A stretch of DNA of 57,531 nt from MAG-120531 sp963934855 (GCA_963934855.1 CAWWAC010000009.1:1-57531), one strand, 5' to 3'. Shown: positions 9,724 to 19,082, counted from the first letter of the stretch. The notes: generated by a model from the letters alone, not told the origin. Numbers and translations are program-made.

Positions 9724-10281
9724 GGCTTGCATTTACACTATTGTCAAAAGGTATACCATCCACTATAAATAAAGGTTGAGTATTACCAGTTAAAGAGGAA
9801 ATACCTCTAATATTTATTTTAGTTGACTGGCCTGGAGCTCCTCCAGCTCCGGTAATATTTACCCCTGTCATTTTTCCTTGCATTGCTCTTAGAAGGTCTG
9901 GTTCCGCTCTTCCAGCTACATCTTCTCCAGATACTTTAGCTACAGAGTACCCCATAGACCTAGATTCTCTCTTAATACCTAAAGAAGTGACTATTACCTC
10001 CTCAAGCGCTTGGGCATCATCTTGCATTTGAATGTTAATGACTGCACTGCCGCCAACAACTGCAGTTGCTTCTTTGAGGCCAATATAGGTGAATACTAGT
10101 GTAGCACCTGTTTTGGCATTAATAGTATAATTACTATCAAAATCTGTTTGGGTACCATCAGTAGTGCCTTTAAACAGAATGTTTAACCCACCTAAAGGTA
10201 AATTGTTTTGTCTTGAGCAAAAGATGACTGCACAACAAACGCTAATGAAAGCGTTAGAATTCCATTTAGAGTTGTTTTCAT
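9724..10281 (-). pseudogene. Broken N-terminal fragment of a SusC receptor gene
   Basis: Starting at an ATG at 10281, this is a copy of the first part of the susC at 4671-7964. Positions 9724-10134 match 7379-7789 with a constant offset of 2345 and no mismatch that I can see. The 5' part (10135-10281) has several differences and lacks 28 bases that in the intact gene lie between two copies of AATTGTTTTG (7856-7865 and 7884-7893). The 28-base loss shifts the frame inside the regulatory domain. Homology stops at 9724, within the plug. An internal frame (9710-10027) stays open but has no signal peptide, so a working receptor is very unlikely. Confidence 0.9.
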
Positions 10282-10369
10282 TATTATCTAGTTTTAGAAT
10301 TAGTGAGCTACTGTAGAATTAATCTATATTGAATTAACTTAAATTTAAGAGTGGTCTTTTTTTTAATAA

Positions 10370-10399
10370 AAAAGGACCACTAATATTAGTGGTCCTTTT
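10370..10399. terminator. Intrinsic terminator after susD (palindromic)
   Basis: A perfect palindrome built on GGACCACTAAT and its complement, flanked by A and T runs. It lies directly past the stop of the susD at 10423-11916 and separates that operon from the broken susC fragment. Confidence 0.85.
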
Positions 10400-10422
10400 A
10401 TTACTCCATTTTTGAAAATTTA

Positions 10423-11916
10423 TTATCTCCAACCTCCGTTAGAACCATTTACACCATCGGCTCCATCAGGACCCCCAAATGTATAAAATGGCTGAGCTAC
10501 ACCAAAAGTTTCTAGTGTTTTAGCTGGAATAGGGAAATGTAAAGGTGTCCCCTTTTGCAAAAAATTATTTTTTCTAAATTCGTAGAACTGTAATCCACTA
10601 CCTACAAGCATTAATTCAATTACTCTTTCATGGTGAATAGCTCCCATAATATCTGCAAGATTAGCAGAAATAGCAGGTAGTTTTCCACGACTAGTTCTTG
10701 TTCCATTATTAATAATACTCACTGCAGCAGCTAAATTTCCAGATTGAGCATTAGCTTCAGCCTTATAAAGATCATTTTCTGCAGCCGAAAATTCAGGCAA
10801 TGGTCCTACATTAGTAGAATTTATATTATCTCTTCTGCTAAATCTTTGTGTAGACCAGTGGTAGAAACCACGATCAGATCTTAGCCAATTCGATGGAAGG
10901 TATTCAAAGTCAGTATATAGTCTTGCGTCAGCATCTGGATTTGTTGATTCGCCTGGACTCGGAAACGCAGGATCATCATCCCAATGCGCTGGTTTAGTTG
11001 GGTCTAACTTGTTTACCACATACATATCTACTATACCCCATCCTGGATATGATAAATAGTCTTGTGCCATTGCGTACCAATTAGCACCTCCATCATTTAC
11101 AACATTAAAGTCTTCAGTAAGACCATTATTTGCATAGTTTAGAACTTTTGTCCAATCTACTGAAGTATTTTGTGAGCTATTTCTTGGTAAACCCGATAAT
11201 AATCTGGCGGCCCATGAATTAGCGTATTTTGCAAGAGTACTGCTACTTAAATCACCAGATGTTCCCATCCAACCTGATGGTATAGTAAAATCATTGCTCT
11301 GTGAAACTTGAATAGCAGCATTCAAATATTCTATAGCTTTAGCAGCTACTTCAGTATACGGTGAAGCATCTTCAACGACAGCATCTTCTATTACAATAAC
11401 TTCATCGACAATAAATGCTTGGTCAAATTGTAATGCTAATGTAGCATAAGCAACACCCATATTGAATCTACAAAAGGCTATAGTCCTGTCTGTATCAACA
11501 CCATTTGCTCCAATTTCAATACCTTCATTTAATATTGCTTTTAAAATAAGTGAAGAGGTGTTAATCACAGCATACATGTTGTCAAAAATGTATTTTGTGT
11601 TTGCTCCATAGCTATATCCAGGAGTATTATTCCAAGCTTTTCTTGGCTCCCAGCTCATATCTCTCATGGCCGAATTCCCCCAAGAGCAAGATGCGTTATC
11701 TGCTGCAACTGCCATCGGCATTTGAGTTCCATAATATGATAATGAACTATTATAAAAGGTATTGTACAGACCTGATGCAACATTCTCTACATCACTTCCA
11801 CTAGCGTATACCTTTTTAAAATCTGGTTGATTTTCATTTTGCACATCTAAGGATTCTTCACAAGAAACGAATCCTAGAAGTACTAAGAATAAATATTTTA
11901 TTAGTTTATTTTTCAT
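10423..11916 (-). CDS. SusD/RagB-like nutrient uptake outer membrane lipoprotein
   Basis: A 497-aa lipoprotein with lipobox FVSC (Cys 19). After the lipid anchor come NENQPDFKKVYASGSDVENVASGLYNT-like sequence and TPR-type helices (AFCRFNMGVAYATLALQFD). The C-terminal family feature (EFSAAENDLYKAEANAQSGN, IHHERVIELMLVGSGLQFYEFRKNN) matches the 'helps-itself-to-an-operon' SusD layout. It follows its SusC partner by 18 bases and is closed by a palindromic terminator. It is a different subgroup from the SusD at 2915-4645, so the two loci probably take up different ligands. Confidence 0.92.
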   Translation of the reverse strand: MKNKLIKYLFLVLLGFVSCEESLDVQNENQPDFKKVYASGSDVENVASGLYNTFYNSSLSYYGTQMPMAVAADNASCSWGNSAMRDMSWEPRKAWNNTPGYSYGANTKYIFDNMYAVINTSSLILKAILNEGIEIGANGVDTDRTIAFCRFNMGVAYATLALQFDQAFIVDEVIVIEDAVVEDASPYTEVAAKAIEYLNAAIQVSQSNDFTIPSGWMGTSGDLSSSTLAKYANSWAARLLSGLPRNSSQNTSVDWTKVLNYANNGLTEDFNVVNDGGANWYAMAQDYLSYPGWGIVDMYVVNKLDPTKPAHWDDDPAFPSPGESTNPDADARLYTDFEYLPSNWLRSDRGFYHWSTQRFSRRDNINSTNVGPLPEFSAAENDLYKAEANAQSGNLAAAVSIINNGTRTSRGKLPAISANLADIMGAIHHERVIELMLVGSGLQFYEFRKNNFLQKGTPLHFPIPAKTLETFGVAQPFYTFGGPDGADGVNGSNGGWR

Positions 11917-11934
11917 GATGTTTTTTTTTCTTAA

Positions 11935-14900
11935 TTAAAAGTCTAAAGTTAATGATAGTGCTATATTTCTATAATTTGGATATGTATCAGTTCCATCAAA
12001 AGGATTTCTAATGCTTCCAACTTCTGGGTCATAACCACTATATTCAGTAAAGGTCAATAAATTTCTTCCTATTACTTTAGCGGTAATTGACTTGAATATG
12101 TTACTTATAGATGTTGGCATATTTGAGTCATTTAGTGTATATCCTAACGCTACTTCTCTAAGTTTTATAAATGAAGCATCTTCTACCCAATAGCTGTTAT
12201 TTGAATTTACATCGTAAAAATTTAGAAAGTAATCGGTTGTTTTTTTCTCACCTTCAGGAACATTAGCCATATCCATTATACCATTTCTTGTATCTCTTGT
12301 CATCCATTGAGATTTCCTATTGTATACATCTCCACCATTTTTAATGTCGAATAAGAAGTAAAAGGACGCGTTTTTATAGCTAATACTGTTAGAAATACCC
12401 ATAGTGAATTTTGGTAATCCATCACCTATTTTAACAAAAGCCAAGTCGCCATTATCATTTTTTAAAGTGATACTTTTTTCACTGGTTGTACCTTGACTAC
12501 CTGCTGGAACTACAAATCCATCACTATTTACTTCATAATCAGAAATTGTCTTGCCGTTTGGAAGTTGATTAGACATTTGCTCTAGTGTTTCCACCCAAGT
12601 ATATCCATAAATGGATCCATAACTTTCACCTTCTTTAATGAAATATAGTCCATCAGGTCCAGATTGGTAAGGAGCAATTGGTAAAGCTGTAATTTTTTGT
12701 TCGCTTTTTGCAAAAACAATATTTGAATTCCATTTAAAATCCTTTTTGTTTTTCCAGTTTGCACTTAAAGACATTTCAAGAGTATTCCCTTCTACAGTCC
12801 CAGCGTTTTGCCATTGTGAAGTAAATCCATCACTAACAAAAGGGATAAGAGGGACAGCTAAAAATTGATTAGTTGTAACCGATTTAGATTGTGTAGCTTG
12901 AAAGGTAAAAGTATTTAAGAAACTAACATCAAGACCAAATTCAGTCTCCTCAGTTTGAGATGGCTTAAGAGCATTATTTCCCTTTTGACCAGGACTAGTT
13001 AATCCATTACTGATATTGTAGGTCTCATACTGCCAGTTAAAACCTGGCCTTATACCTGCAGTACCTTGAGCGGCCCTAACTTTAAGGTTCTGAATCCCTG
13101 GTATAGAAATGTCTTCTGAGATAATATAGGCACCTGAAGCTCTGTAATAGTTTGCCCATCTATTATCAGCACCAAAAAGAGAAGATCCATCACGACGAAA
13201 CATAATGTCTACTAAGTACCTGTCTTTATAGTCAAGTCCAACAATTCCAAAGTAATTTCGAGCATTCTCTTTGGTGTTTTGTGAGCCCCAACTATTTACT
13301 TCTTTAAATGCTTCTAAAGTTGGTAAATCGCGTATAGCAAAATCAATCCCTCCAACATCAAAGCCTTCATATGATCTTTTTTCATCTAACACAGATAATT
13401 TAGAACTGATCTTTAATTCATTAAATTTGCGGCTAAAATTTAAAATAGCTTGAGTGTTTTCTCCAATTGTAACGGAATTAGACTTATAAAGAGATCCTTC
13501 AGTTATAATAAGACCATAATCATTATTTCCTCCACTACCAATGCCCCAAGTATCATATGGAGCGTAACCAGTGTAATTGGAGTTTATGTTTTCTTTAGAA
13601 TATTTTAAATCTAAACTCAAATATTGATTAAATTTTATTTCAGTTTTGATATTTGAAATCCAACTAGTCGTATTTGTTGCTTGTTCATATTTCGAAGCAT
13701 AATAATATGGATTTCCTTCATTGCTCCAGTGATTATGCCTTAAATAGTGTGGCTGCCCATCAACAGGATTCGCCATATTTAAGTCGTTATCCGGTTCAGC
13801 TAATACAATTGCAAAAAAGCCACCACCACCACCAGGGAATTGGATAGAATTATCAGTATATAAATTACTTATTGATAGGTTTAACCAAGGTTTAATTTCA
13901 TGGTCAATATTTAATCTAAAGTTTTTTCTGTTAAAACCATCAGTATAAGGAACTACACCTGTTTGTTTTGTTCTTTCAAAAGAACCATAAACATTCGTTT
14001 TTTCACCATTACTAGAGAATGATGCAAAATTAGTCTGAGTTTCACCAACGGTAAAATAATCTTTTTGATGATCTCTGTTTACGCCAAATGGGTTATCCAT
14101 ATAATGATCTGCTTTTTCTTTTCGAGATCCAGTTATTAAAGGGTTATAACCCCCCATATACCCAGCTGGGAAAGAAACGCCATCATAAGCGGTATATGCC
14201 CCTAAGTGATTTTGCCAGTCACTAGCAAGTGCGAAAGAATGACTTTCAGATATGTCAATGTAGTTCGCTATTTGTTGAAACCCCATCTCGCTTCTAACTG
14301 TTACTGAGCTACTTCCTTTTTTTACTCCACTACCTCTTTTAGATGTAATGGCTATTACTCCATTAGCTGCTCTTGATCCATATAATGAAGATGCAGCAGC
14401 ACCTTTAACAACTTCCATACTTTCGATATCATCAACATTAATATCATTTAAAGAAGTATTAATGATTACACCATCCATAATAATTAAAGGAGAGGATCCA
14501 GCATTTAAATTGTTATCAGATCTTAATTGAAGTTGAAATCCTGCACCAGGTGCCCCGGAAGACATTGATACTCTCGCCCCCGCAACTTTTCCAACTAATG
14601 CACCTGCTACTGAAGAAGCAGGAGCCATGCTTAGTTGTTCTTGTCTAACTTTAGTTATAGAAACAGTCATTTTTTTAACAGTAGTTCCCCCAGCAACACC
14701 TGATACAATAATTTCGTCCAATGCAGTTGCACTTTCATTCATTACAATTTGAAGGTTGTTTGTGTCGCTAACTGTTACGGAGTAATTTTCCATTCCTATG
14801 TAACTAAATTCTAGAACATCGCCATTATTAGCTGTTATAGAAAAAGTTCCATCAAAATCTGATACTACTCCTTGATTTGTACCTGCGACAATAATGGTTA

Positions 14901-15018
14901 CGCCCGGAAGCGGTCCATTTGAGTCAGAAACAGTACCATTTATAGTTTTTTGCGCAAATCCTATTTGCGATACAAATACTAATAAAATCGTAAGAAATCC
15001 ATTTAGTTTATTTTTCAT
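11935..15018 (-). CDS. SusC/RagA-type TonB-dependent outer membrane receptor
   Basis: A complete 1027-aa SusC-family receptor. It has a signal peptide (ending GFAQ, about residue 22), a regulatory domain (TINGTVSDSNGPLPGVTI), and a plug with ALDEIIVSGVAGG, ALVGKVAGARV, LIIMDGVIINTS and MEVVKGAAASSLYGSRAANG. The beta-barrel ends ALSLTLDF. It is first in a two-gene unit with the 497-aa SusD. Outside the N-terminus it is diverged from the other two SusCs here. A 16-base direct repeat duplicates the start-codon region (see 15008-15050). Confidence 0.95.
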   Translation of the reverse strand: MKNKLNGFLTILLVFVSQIGFAQKTINGTVSDSNGPLPGVTIIVAGTNQGVVSDFDGTFSITANNGDVLEFSYIGMENYSVTVSDTNNLQIVMNESATALDEIIVSGVAGGTTVKKMTVSITKVRQEQLSMAPASSVAGALVGKVAGARVSMSSGAPGAGFQLQLRSDNNLNAGSSPLIIMDGVIINTSLNDINVDDIESMEVVKGAAASSLYGSRAANGVIAITSKRGSGVKKGSSSVTVRSEMGFQQIANYIDISESHSFALASDWQNHLGAYTAYDGVSFPAGYMGGYNPLITGSRKEKADHYMDNPFGVNRDHQKDYFTVGETQTNFASFSSNGEKTNVYGSFERTKQTGVVPYTDGFNRKNFRLNIDHEIKPWLNLSISNLYTDNSIQFPGGGGGFFAIVLAEPDNDLNMANPVDGQPHYLRHNHWSNEGNPYYYASKYEQATNTTSWISNIKTEIKFNQYLSLDLKYSKENINSNYTGYAPYDTWGIGSGGNNDYGLIITEGSLYKSNSVTIGENTQAILNFSRKFNELKISSKLSVLDEKRSYEGFDVGGIDFAIRDLPTLEAFKEVNSWGSQNTKENARNYFGIVGLDYKDRYLVDIMFRRDGSSLFGADNRWANYYRASGAYIISEDISIPGIQNLKVRAAQGTAGIRPGFNWQYETYNISNGLTSPGQKGNNALKPSQTEETEFGLDVSFLNTFTFQATQSKSVTTNQFLAVPLIPFVSDGFTSQWQNAGTVEGNTLEMSLSANWKNKKDFKWNSNIVFAKSEQKITALPIAPYQSGPDGLYFIKEGESYGSIYGYTWVETLEQMSNQLPNGKTISDYEVNSDGFVVPAGSQGTTSEKSITLKNDNGDLAFVKIGDGLPKFTMGISNSISYKNASFYFLFDIKNGGDVYNRKSQWMTRDTRNGIMDMANVPEGEKKTTDYFLNFYDVNSNNSYWVEDASFIKLREVALGYTLNDSNMPTSISNIFKSITAKVIGRNLLTFTEYSGYDPEVGSIRNPFDGTDTYPNYRNIALSLTLDF

Positions 15019-15050
15019 TAGTTAATATTTTAGGTTTCATTAGTTAATAT
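15008..15050 (-). repeat. Duplicated start region with overlapping 10-codon upstream ORF before susC
   Basis: TTTCATTAGTTAATAT occurs at 15013-15028 and again at 15035-15050, a 22-base period. The first copy contains the susC start codon. The second supplies an upstream ATG (15040) that opens a 10-codon frame, MKPKILTNEK, whose TAA (15008-15010) lies just past the susC ATG in another frame. This could couple or hinder susC translation; that is inference. Confidence 0.5.
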
Positions 15051-15120
15051 ATTATGTAAAAAAACATTTTTTTTTGTAATTATCCAAATGTTTTGTTAAT
15101 TTTTTCATTTACATTTTCAA

Positions 15121-15850
15121 TAAAACTTTCTTCCCAGGCCACAAGAATCTGAATTGTCTTCATTAAAATAACCTGTAATCTCTGTGTAATAGTCTCTTGG
15201 TTCTTTTTCTATGGCCTTAATAAGCTTGATTATTTTTTGTTTTGGTGCGCCTGAAATTGACCCTGCTGGGATAAGACTATAAATGATATCTCTAATGATG
15301 GTTCTGTGATGATCAGGAAGATAGCCTTTAATTTCGGAGCTTATTTGTCCAATTTTTTCTGTGCCCTCCTATGACTTCATAATATCTATATTTTTTAACG
15401 GTTACATTTTTGCAAACTGGCTTATATCATTTCTCAACAGTTCTACAATGGTCGCGTGTTCTGCTTTTTCTTTTTCATCACTTTCTAATATCTTTCTAAT
15501 GAGCATTTATCGTTCCTTTCATAGGGTATGTTCTAATTTCGCTTTCTTTGATTTGGAAAAATGTCTCAGGGGAGAAACTGACAAATGTATCCTTAATTAA
15601 AATCTTATATTTTGAATTAGTGTCATTAAAAATACTTTCAAGTGTTCTTCCTGTCTAGAAATACCCTTAGCAGTTAAATTTATCAGATAGGTTTCTCCTC
15701 TTCTTATTGCAGACATGGCTAATTCGAATTTATTTTGATAATCATTAAATTTAGGGGGTGTTATTTTTAAATTTAGTTGAGTTGTGCCCTTATTATGATA
15801 GGAGTGATTGCTGAAACCTTTAAAGTCAAACTTAATCCTCTTTTTTTAAC
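15121..15850 (-). pseudogene. pabB: Decayed pabB (aminodeoxychorismate synthase component I)
   Basis: Translating the minus strand piece by piece gives the chorismate-binding-enzyme signature in order, but across several frames. The pieces are a KGFSNHS-like start with MSAIRRGETYLINLT (about 15840-15620), TFVSFSPETFF and YPMKGTI (15592-15510), EKAEHATIVELLRND (15480-15420), SLIPAGSISGAPKQK (about 15280-15235), and DYYTEITGYF (to about 15130). Stops and frame changes separate them, the N-terminus looks trimmed, and the C-terminal end is lost. PabB makes aminodeoxychorismate for folate; this copy cannot. A working copy may exist elsewhere in the genome. Confidence 0.88.
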
Positions 15851-15990
15851 CTATGTTTTTTTTGTTACATCGGCCAGAGGCAAAATATACATTTATACCT
15901 TATTAATATACTATTAAAAATATTTCTCTCTATTGTAGAATTATTATTTTTTGATTTTGAGAAAAAATATTAAAAATTAATGTCACTCCA

Positions 15991-16021
15991 TTTGAATATC
16001 AATAATTAATTCTTACATTTG
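15991..16021 (+). promoter_or_regulatory. Promoter of the ribosomal cluster
   Basis: TTTG (15991-15994), a 19-base spacer, and TACATTTG (16014-16021) match the Bacteroidota -33/-7 promoter exactly in sequence and spacing. The leader to the rpsL ATG is about 40 bases and holds a small CCCTT/AAGGG hairpin. This is the only strong promoter I see for the whole cluster. Confidence 0.8.
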
Positions 16022-16064
16022 CCAGCCCTTAAAAAGGGGTAATAGTTATTTATATACATTATAT

Positions 16065-16442
16065 ATGCCAACAATTTCACAATTAGTACGAACAGGAAGA
16101 GCCACAATTACTAAGAAGAGTAAATCGGCTGCTTTGGAATCGTGTCCTCAAAGAAGAGGGGTATGTACGCGTGTTTACACCACTACACCTAAGAAACCAA
16201 ACTCTGCAATGCGTAAAGTAGCAAGGGTAAGGTTAACGAACGGTAAAGAGGTCAATGCCTACATCCCTGGAGAAGGTCACAATTTACAAGAGCACTCGAT
16301 AGTATTAGTAAGGGGCGGAAGGGTTAAAGATTTGCCAGGAGTTAGGTATCACATTGTAAGGGGCGCCTTAGACACCGCTGGTGTTGCAGGAAGAACACAA
16401 CGTAGATCTAAATACGGAGCGAAAAGACCTAAGAAAGCGTAA
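16065..16442 (+). CDS. rpsL: 30S ribosomal protein S12
   Basis: S12 (125 aa) lines the decoding centre and helps check codon-anticodon pairing. The conserved loops TTPKKPNSAMRK (Lys 43/44) and VKDLPGVRYH (Asp 89, the residue often methylthiolated) are intact. The Lys residues changed in common streptomycin-resistant mutants are wild type. First gene of the cluster, 19 bases before rpsG. Confidence 0.99.
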   Translation: MPTISQLVRTGRATITKKSKSAALESCPQRRGVCTRVYTTTPKKPNSAMRKVARVRLTNGKEVNAYIPGEGHNLQEHSIVLVRGGRVKDLPGVRYHIVRGALDTAGVAGRTQRRSKYGAKRPKKA

Positions 16443-16461
16443 GACAGTTTAAAGAGAAATC

Positions 16462-16938
16462 ATGAGAAAAAAACAGGCCAAAAAAAGACCTTTATTACCA
16501 GATCCTAAATTTAATGATCAGTTGGTCACTCGCTTTGTCAATATGATGATGTGGGATGGTAAGAAATCTATAGCTTTTAAAGTATTTTACGACGCCATTG
16601 CCATTGTAGAAGAAAAAAAGACAGATGAAGAAAAAACTGCATTAGAGGTGTGGAAAGACGCCCTATCTAATGTCATGCCTCACGTAGAGGTGCGCTCTAG
16701 AAGAGTAGGGGGAGCTACTTTCCAAATTCCAATGCAAATACGTCCAGACCGTAAAATTTCTACGGCTATTAAATGGATGCTAAGCTATGCGCGTAAAAGA
16801 AACGAAAAATCTATGGCTCAGAAATTGGCTTCAGAAATTTTAGCTGCTGCCAAAGAAGAAGGTGCTGCCGTTAAAAAACGGGTAGATACTCATAAGATGG
16901 CAGAAGCCAATAAAGCATTCTCTCACTTTAGATTCTAA
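16462..16938 (+). CDS. rpsG: 30S ribosomal protein S7
   Basis: S7 (158 aa, the usual short form) starts assembly of the 30S head by binding the 3' domain of 16S rRNA and touches the E-site tRNA. Recognised from the start RKKQAKKRPLLPDPKFN, the VEVRSRRVGGATFQIP stretch and the end AEANKAFSHFRF. In other bacteria S7 represses its own operon; no clear S7 target is visible in the 19-base rpsL-rpsG gap. Confidence 0.99.
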   Translation: MRKKQAKKRPLLPDPKFNDQLVTRFVNMMMWDGKKSIAFKVFYDAIAIVEEKKTDEEKTALEVWKDALSNVMPHVEVRSRRVGGATFQIPMQIRPDRKISTAIKWMLSYARKRNEKSMAQKLASEILAAAKEEGAAVKKRVDTHKMAEANKAFSHFRF

Positions 16939-16946
16939 TCATAGCC

Positions 16947-19073
16947 ATGTCAAGAGACCTTAGATATACAAGAAATATTGGAATTGCCGCGCACATTGAT
17001 GCTGGCAAAACCACCACTACAGAGCGTATTTTATTTTACACTGGAGTGAGTCACAAGATTGGTGAAGTGCACGATGGTGCCGCCACAATGGATTGGATGG
17101 AGCAAGAGCAAGAGCGTGGTATTACTATCACTTCTGCTGCCACTACATGTTCATGGGACTTCCCCACTGTAAATGGTGAGAAATTGCCAGAAACACTTCC
17201 TTACCACTTTAACATTATTGACACTCCTGGTCACGTAGATTTTACAGTAGAGGTTAACCGTTCTTTACGTGTGTTAGACGGATTGGTGTTTTTGTTTTCA
17301 GCAGTAGATGGTGTAGAGCCTCAATCTGAAACCAACTGGCGTTTGGCAGACAATTACAAGGTGCCACGTATTGGTTTTGTGAACAAAATGGACAGACAAG
17401 GATCTAATTTCCTAATGGTTTGTAAGCAGGTACGCGAGATGTTAAAATCTAATGCGGTACCTATTGTATTGCCTATTGGTGATGAAGCAGACTTTAGAGG
17501 GGTTGTTGATCTTGTAACTAATAAAGCCATTATCTGGAATGAGGATGATTTGGGTGCTACTTTTCAAGAAGTCCCTATCCCTGCAGATATGCTGGCAGAA
17601 GTAAAACAATACAGAGCAGAGCTTATAGAAGCAGTAGCTGAATACGATGAAACTTTAATGGAGAAATTCTTTGAAGATGAAGACTCAATTACTGTGATAG
17701 AAGTGAATGCAGCATTGAGAGCAGCAGTAATGGATATGAGTATCATTCCAATGATCTGTGGCTCATCTTTTAAAAATAAAGGGGTACAGTTTTTATTAGA
17801 TGCCGTATGTAAATACTTACCATCTCCAATGGACAAAGAAGGTATTGTTGGAATTAATCCAAATACTGACAAACCTGAAACCAGAAAACCAGATGTCAAA
17901 GAGCCTTTTGCTGCCTTGGCATTTAAAATTGCAACGGATCCTTTTGTGGGACGTTTGGCATTCTTTAGGGCTTATTCTGGTCGTTTAGACGCAGGTTCTT
18001 ATGTTTTGAACAACCGTTCAGGAAACAAAGAGCGTATCTCCAGAATTTACCAAATGCACGCCAACAAACAAAACGCTATTGATTTTATTGAGGCGGGTGA
18101 TATTGGGGCGGCTGTAGGTTTTAAAGATATTAAAACGGGTGATACATTAACTGCAGAAAAATTTCCTATTGTTTTAGAGAGCATGGACTTCCCCGATCCA
18201 GTAATTGGTATTGCGGTAGAACCAAAAACAAAAGCAGACATAGATAAGTTAGGAATGGCTTTGCATAAATTAGCTGAAGAAGACCCAACTTTCCAAGTGA
18301 AGACAGATGAGGCTTCTGGCCAGACTATTATTTCTGGAATGGGAGAGTTACACTTAGATATTATTTGTGACCGTCTAAAAAGAGAATTTAAAGTAGAAGT
18401 GAATCAAGGACAACCTCAGGTAGAGTATAAAGAAGCTTTTACAGCTTCTGCAGACCACAGAGAGGTGTATAAAAAGCAGTCTGGTGGTCGTGGTAAATTT
18501 GCAGATATTGTATTTACTATTGAGCCAGCATCAGAAGCTAAATCTGGACTTGAGTTTGTGAACGTAATTAAAGGAGGTAACGTTCCTAAGGAATATATTC
18601 CATCTATAGAAAAAGGGTTTAGAGAAGCTATGAAGAACGGTCCTTTGGCTGGTTTTGAAATGGATTCTATGAAAGTGACTATTAGAGACGGTTCTTTTCA
18701 CCCTGTAGATTCAGATGCCCTTTCTTTTGAATTGGCCGCTAAAATGGGTTACAAGGCAGCAGCAAAAGCAGCTCGCGCAGTAATTCTAGAGCCAATTATG
18801 AAATTAGAGGCGCTCACTCCAGAAGAAAACATGGGTGACATTGTAGGAGATCTTAACAGACGTAGAGGCCAGGTGACCAATATGGATGATAGAGCCGGCG
18901 CTAAAGTAATTAAAGCTTTAGTACCTCTTTCAGAAATGTTTGGATATGTAACTGCTCTTAGAACTATGTCTTCTGGTAGAGCCACTTCTACAATGGAATT
19001 TGACCACTATGAAGAAACACCTTCTAATATTTCAGAAGAAGTGATTAAAAAAGCTAAAGGTATAACTGCATAA
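16947..19073 (+). CDS. fusA: Elongation factor G
   Basis: EF-G (708 aa) is the GTPase that drives tRNA-mRNA translocation and, with RRF, ribosome recycling. GTP-binding motifs are complete: AHIDAGKTT (15-23), DTPGH (92-96) and NKMD (146-149). Domains II-V follow with the usual length and the GRGKFAD and EHYEETPSNI-like C-terminal region. It sits 8 bases after rpsG and 9 before rpsJ. tuf, which follows fusA in many bacteria, is not here. Confidence 0.99.
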   Translation: MSRDLRYTRNIGIAAHIDAGKTTTTERILFYTGVSHKIGEVHDGAATMDWMEQEQERGITITSAATTCSWDFPTVNGEKLPETLPYHFNIIDTPGHVDFTVEVNRSLRVLDGLVFLFSAVDGVEPQSETNWRLADNYKVPRIGFVNKMDRQGSNFLMVCKQVREMLKSNAVPIVLPIGDEADFRGVVDLVTNKAIIWNEDDLGATFQEVPIPADMLAEVKQYRAELIEAVAEYDETLMEKFFEDEDSITVIEVNAALRAAVMDMSIIPMICGSSFKNKGVQFLLDAVCKYLPSPMDKEGIVGINPNTDKPETRKPDVKEPFAALAFKIATDPFVGRLAFFRAYSGRLDAGSYVLNNRSGNKERISRIYQMHANKQNAIDFIEAGDIGAAVGFKDIKTGDTLTAEKFPIVLESMDFPDPVIGIAVEPKTKADIDKLGMALHKLAEEDPTFQVKTDEASGQTIISGMGELHLDIICDRLKREFKVEVNQGQPQVEYKEAFTASADHREVYKKQSGGRGKFADIVFTIEPASEAKSGLEFVNVIKGGNVPKEYIPSIEKGFREAMKNGPLAGFEMDSMKVTIRDGSFHPVDSDALSFELAAKMGYKAAAKAARAVILEPIMKLEALTPEENMGDIVGDLNRRRGQVTNMDDRAGAKVIKALVPLSEMFGYVTALRTMSSGRATSTMEFDHYEETPSNISEEVIKKAKGITA

Positions 19074-19082
19074 TTAAGTACG

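Noticed and set aside
9710..10027. 105-codon open frame on the minus strand starting MQDDAQAL
   Set aside because: It is the in-frame middle of the broken susC fragment; it has no signal peptide and ends in unrelated sequence, so I list it as part of the pseudogene.
15361..15600. 79-codon plus-strand frame between susC and rpsL
   Set aside because: It is antisense to PabB motifs that read clearly on the minus strand.
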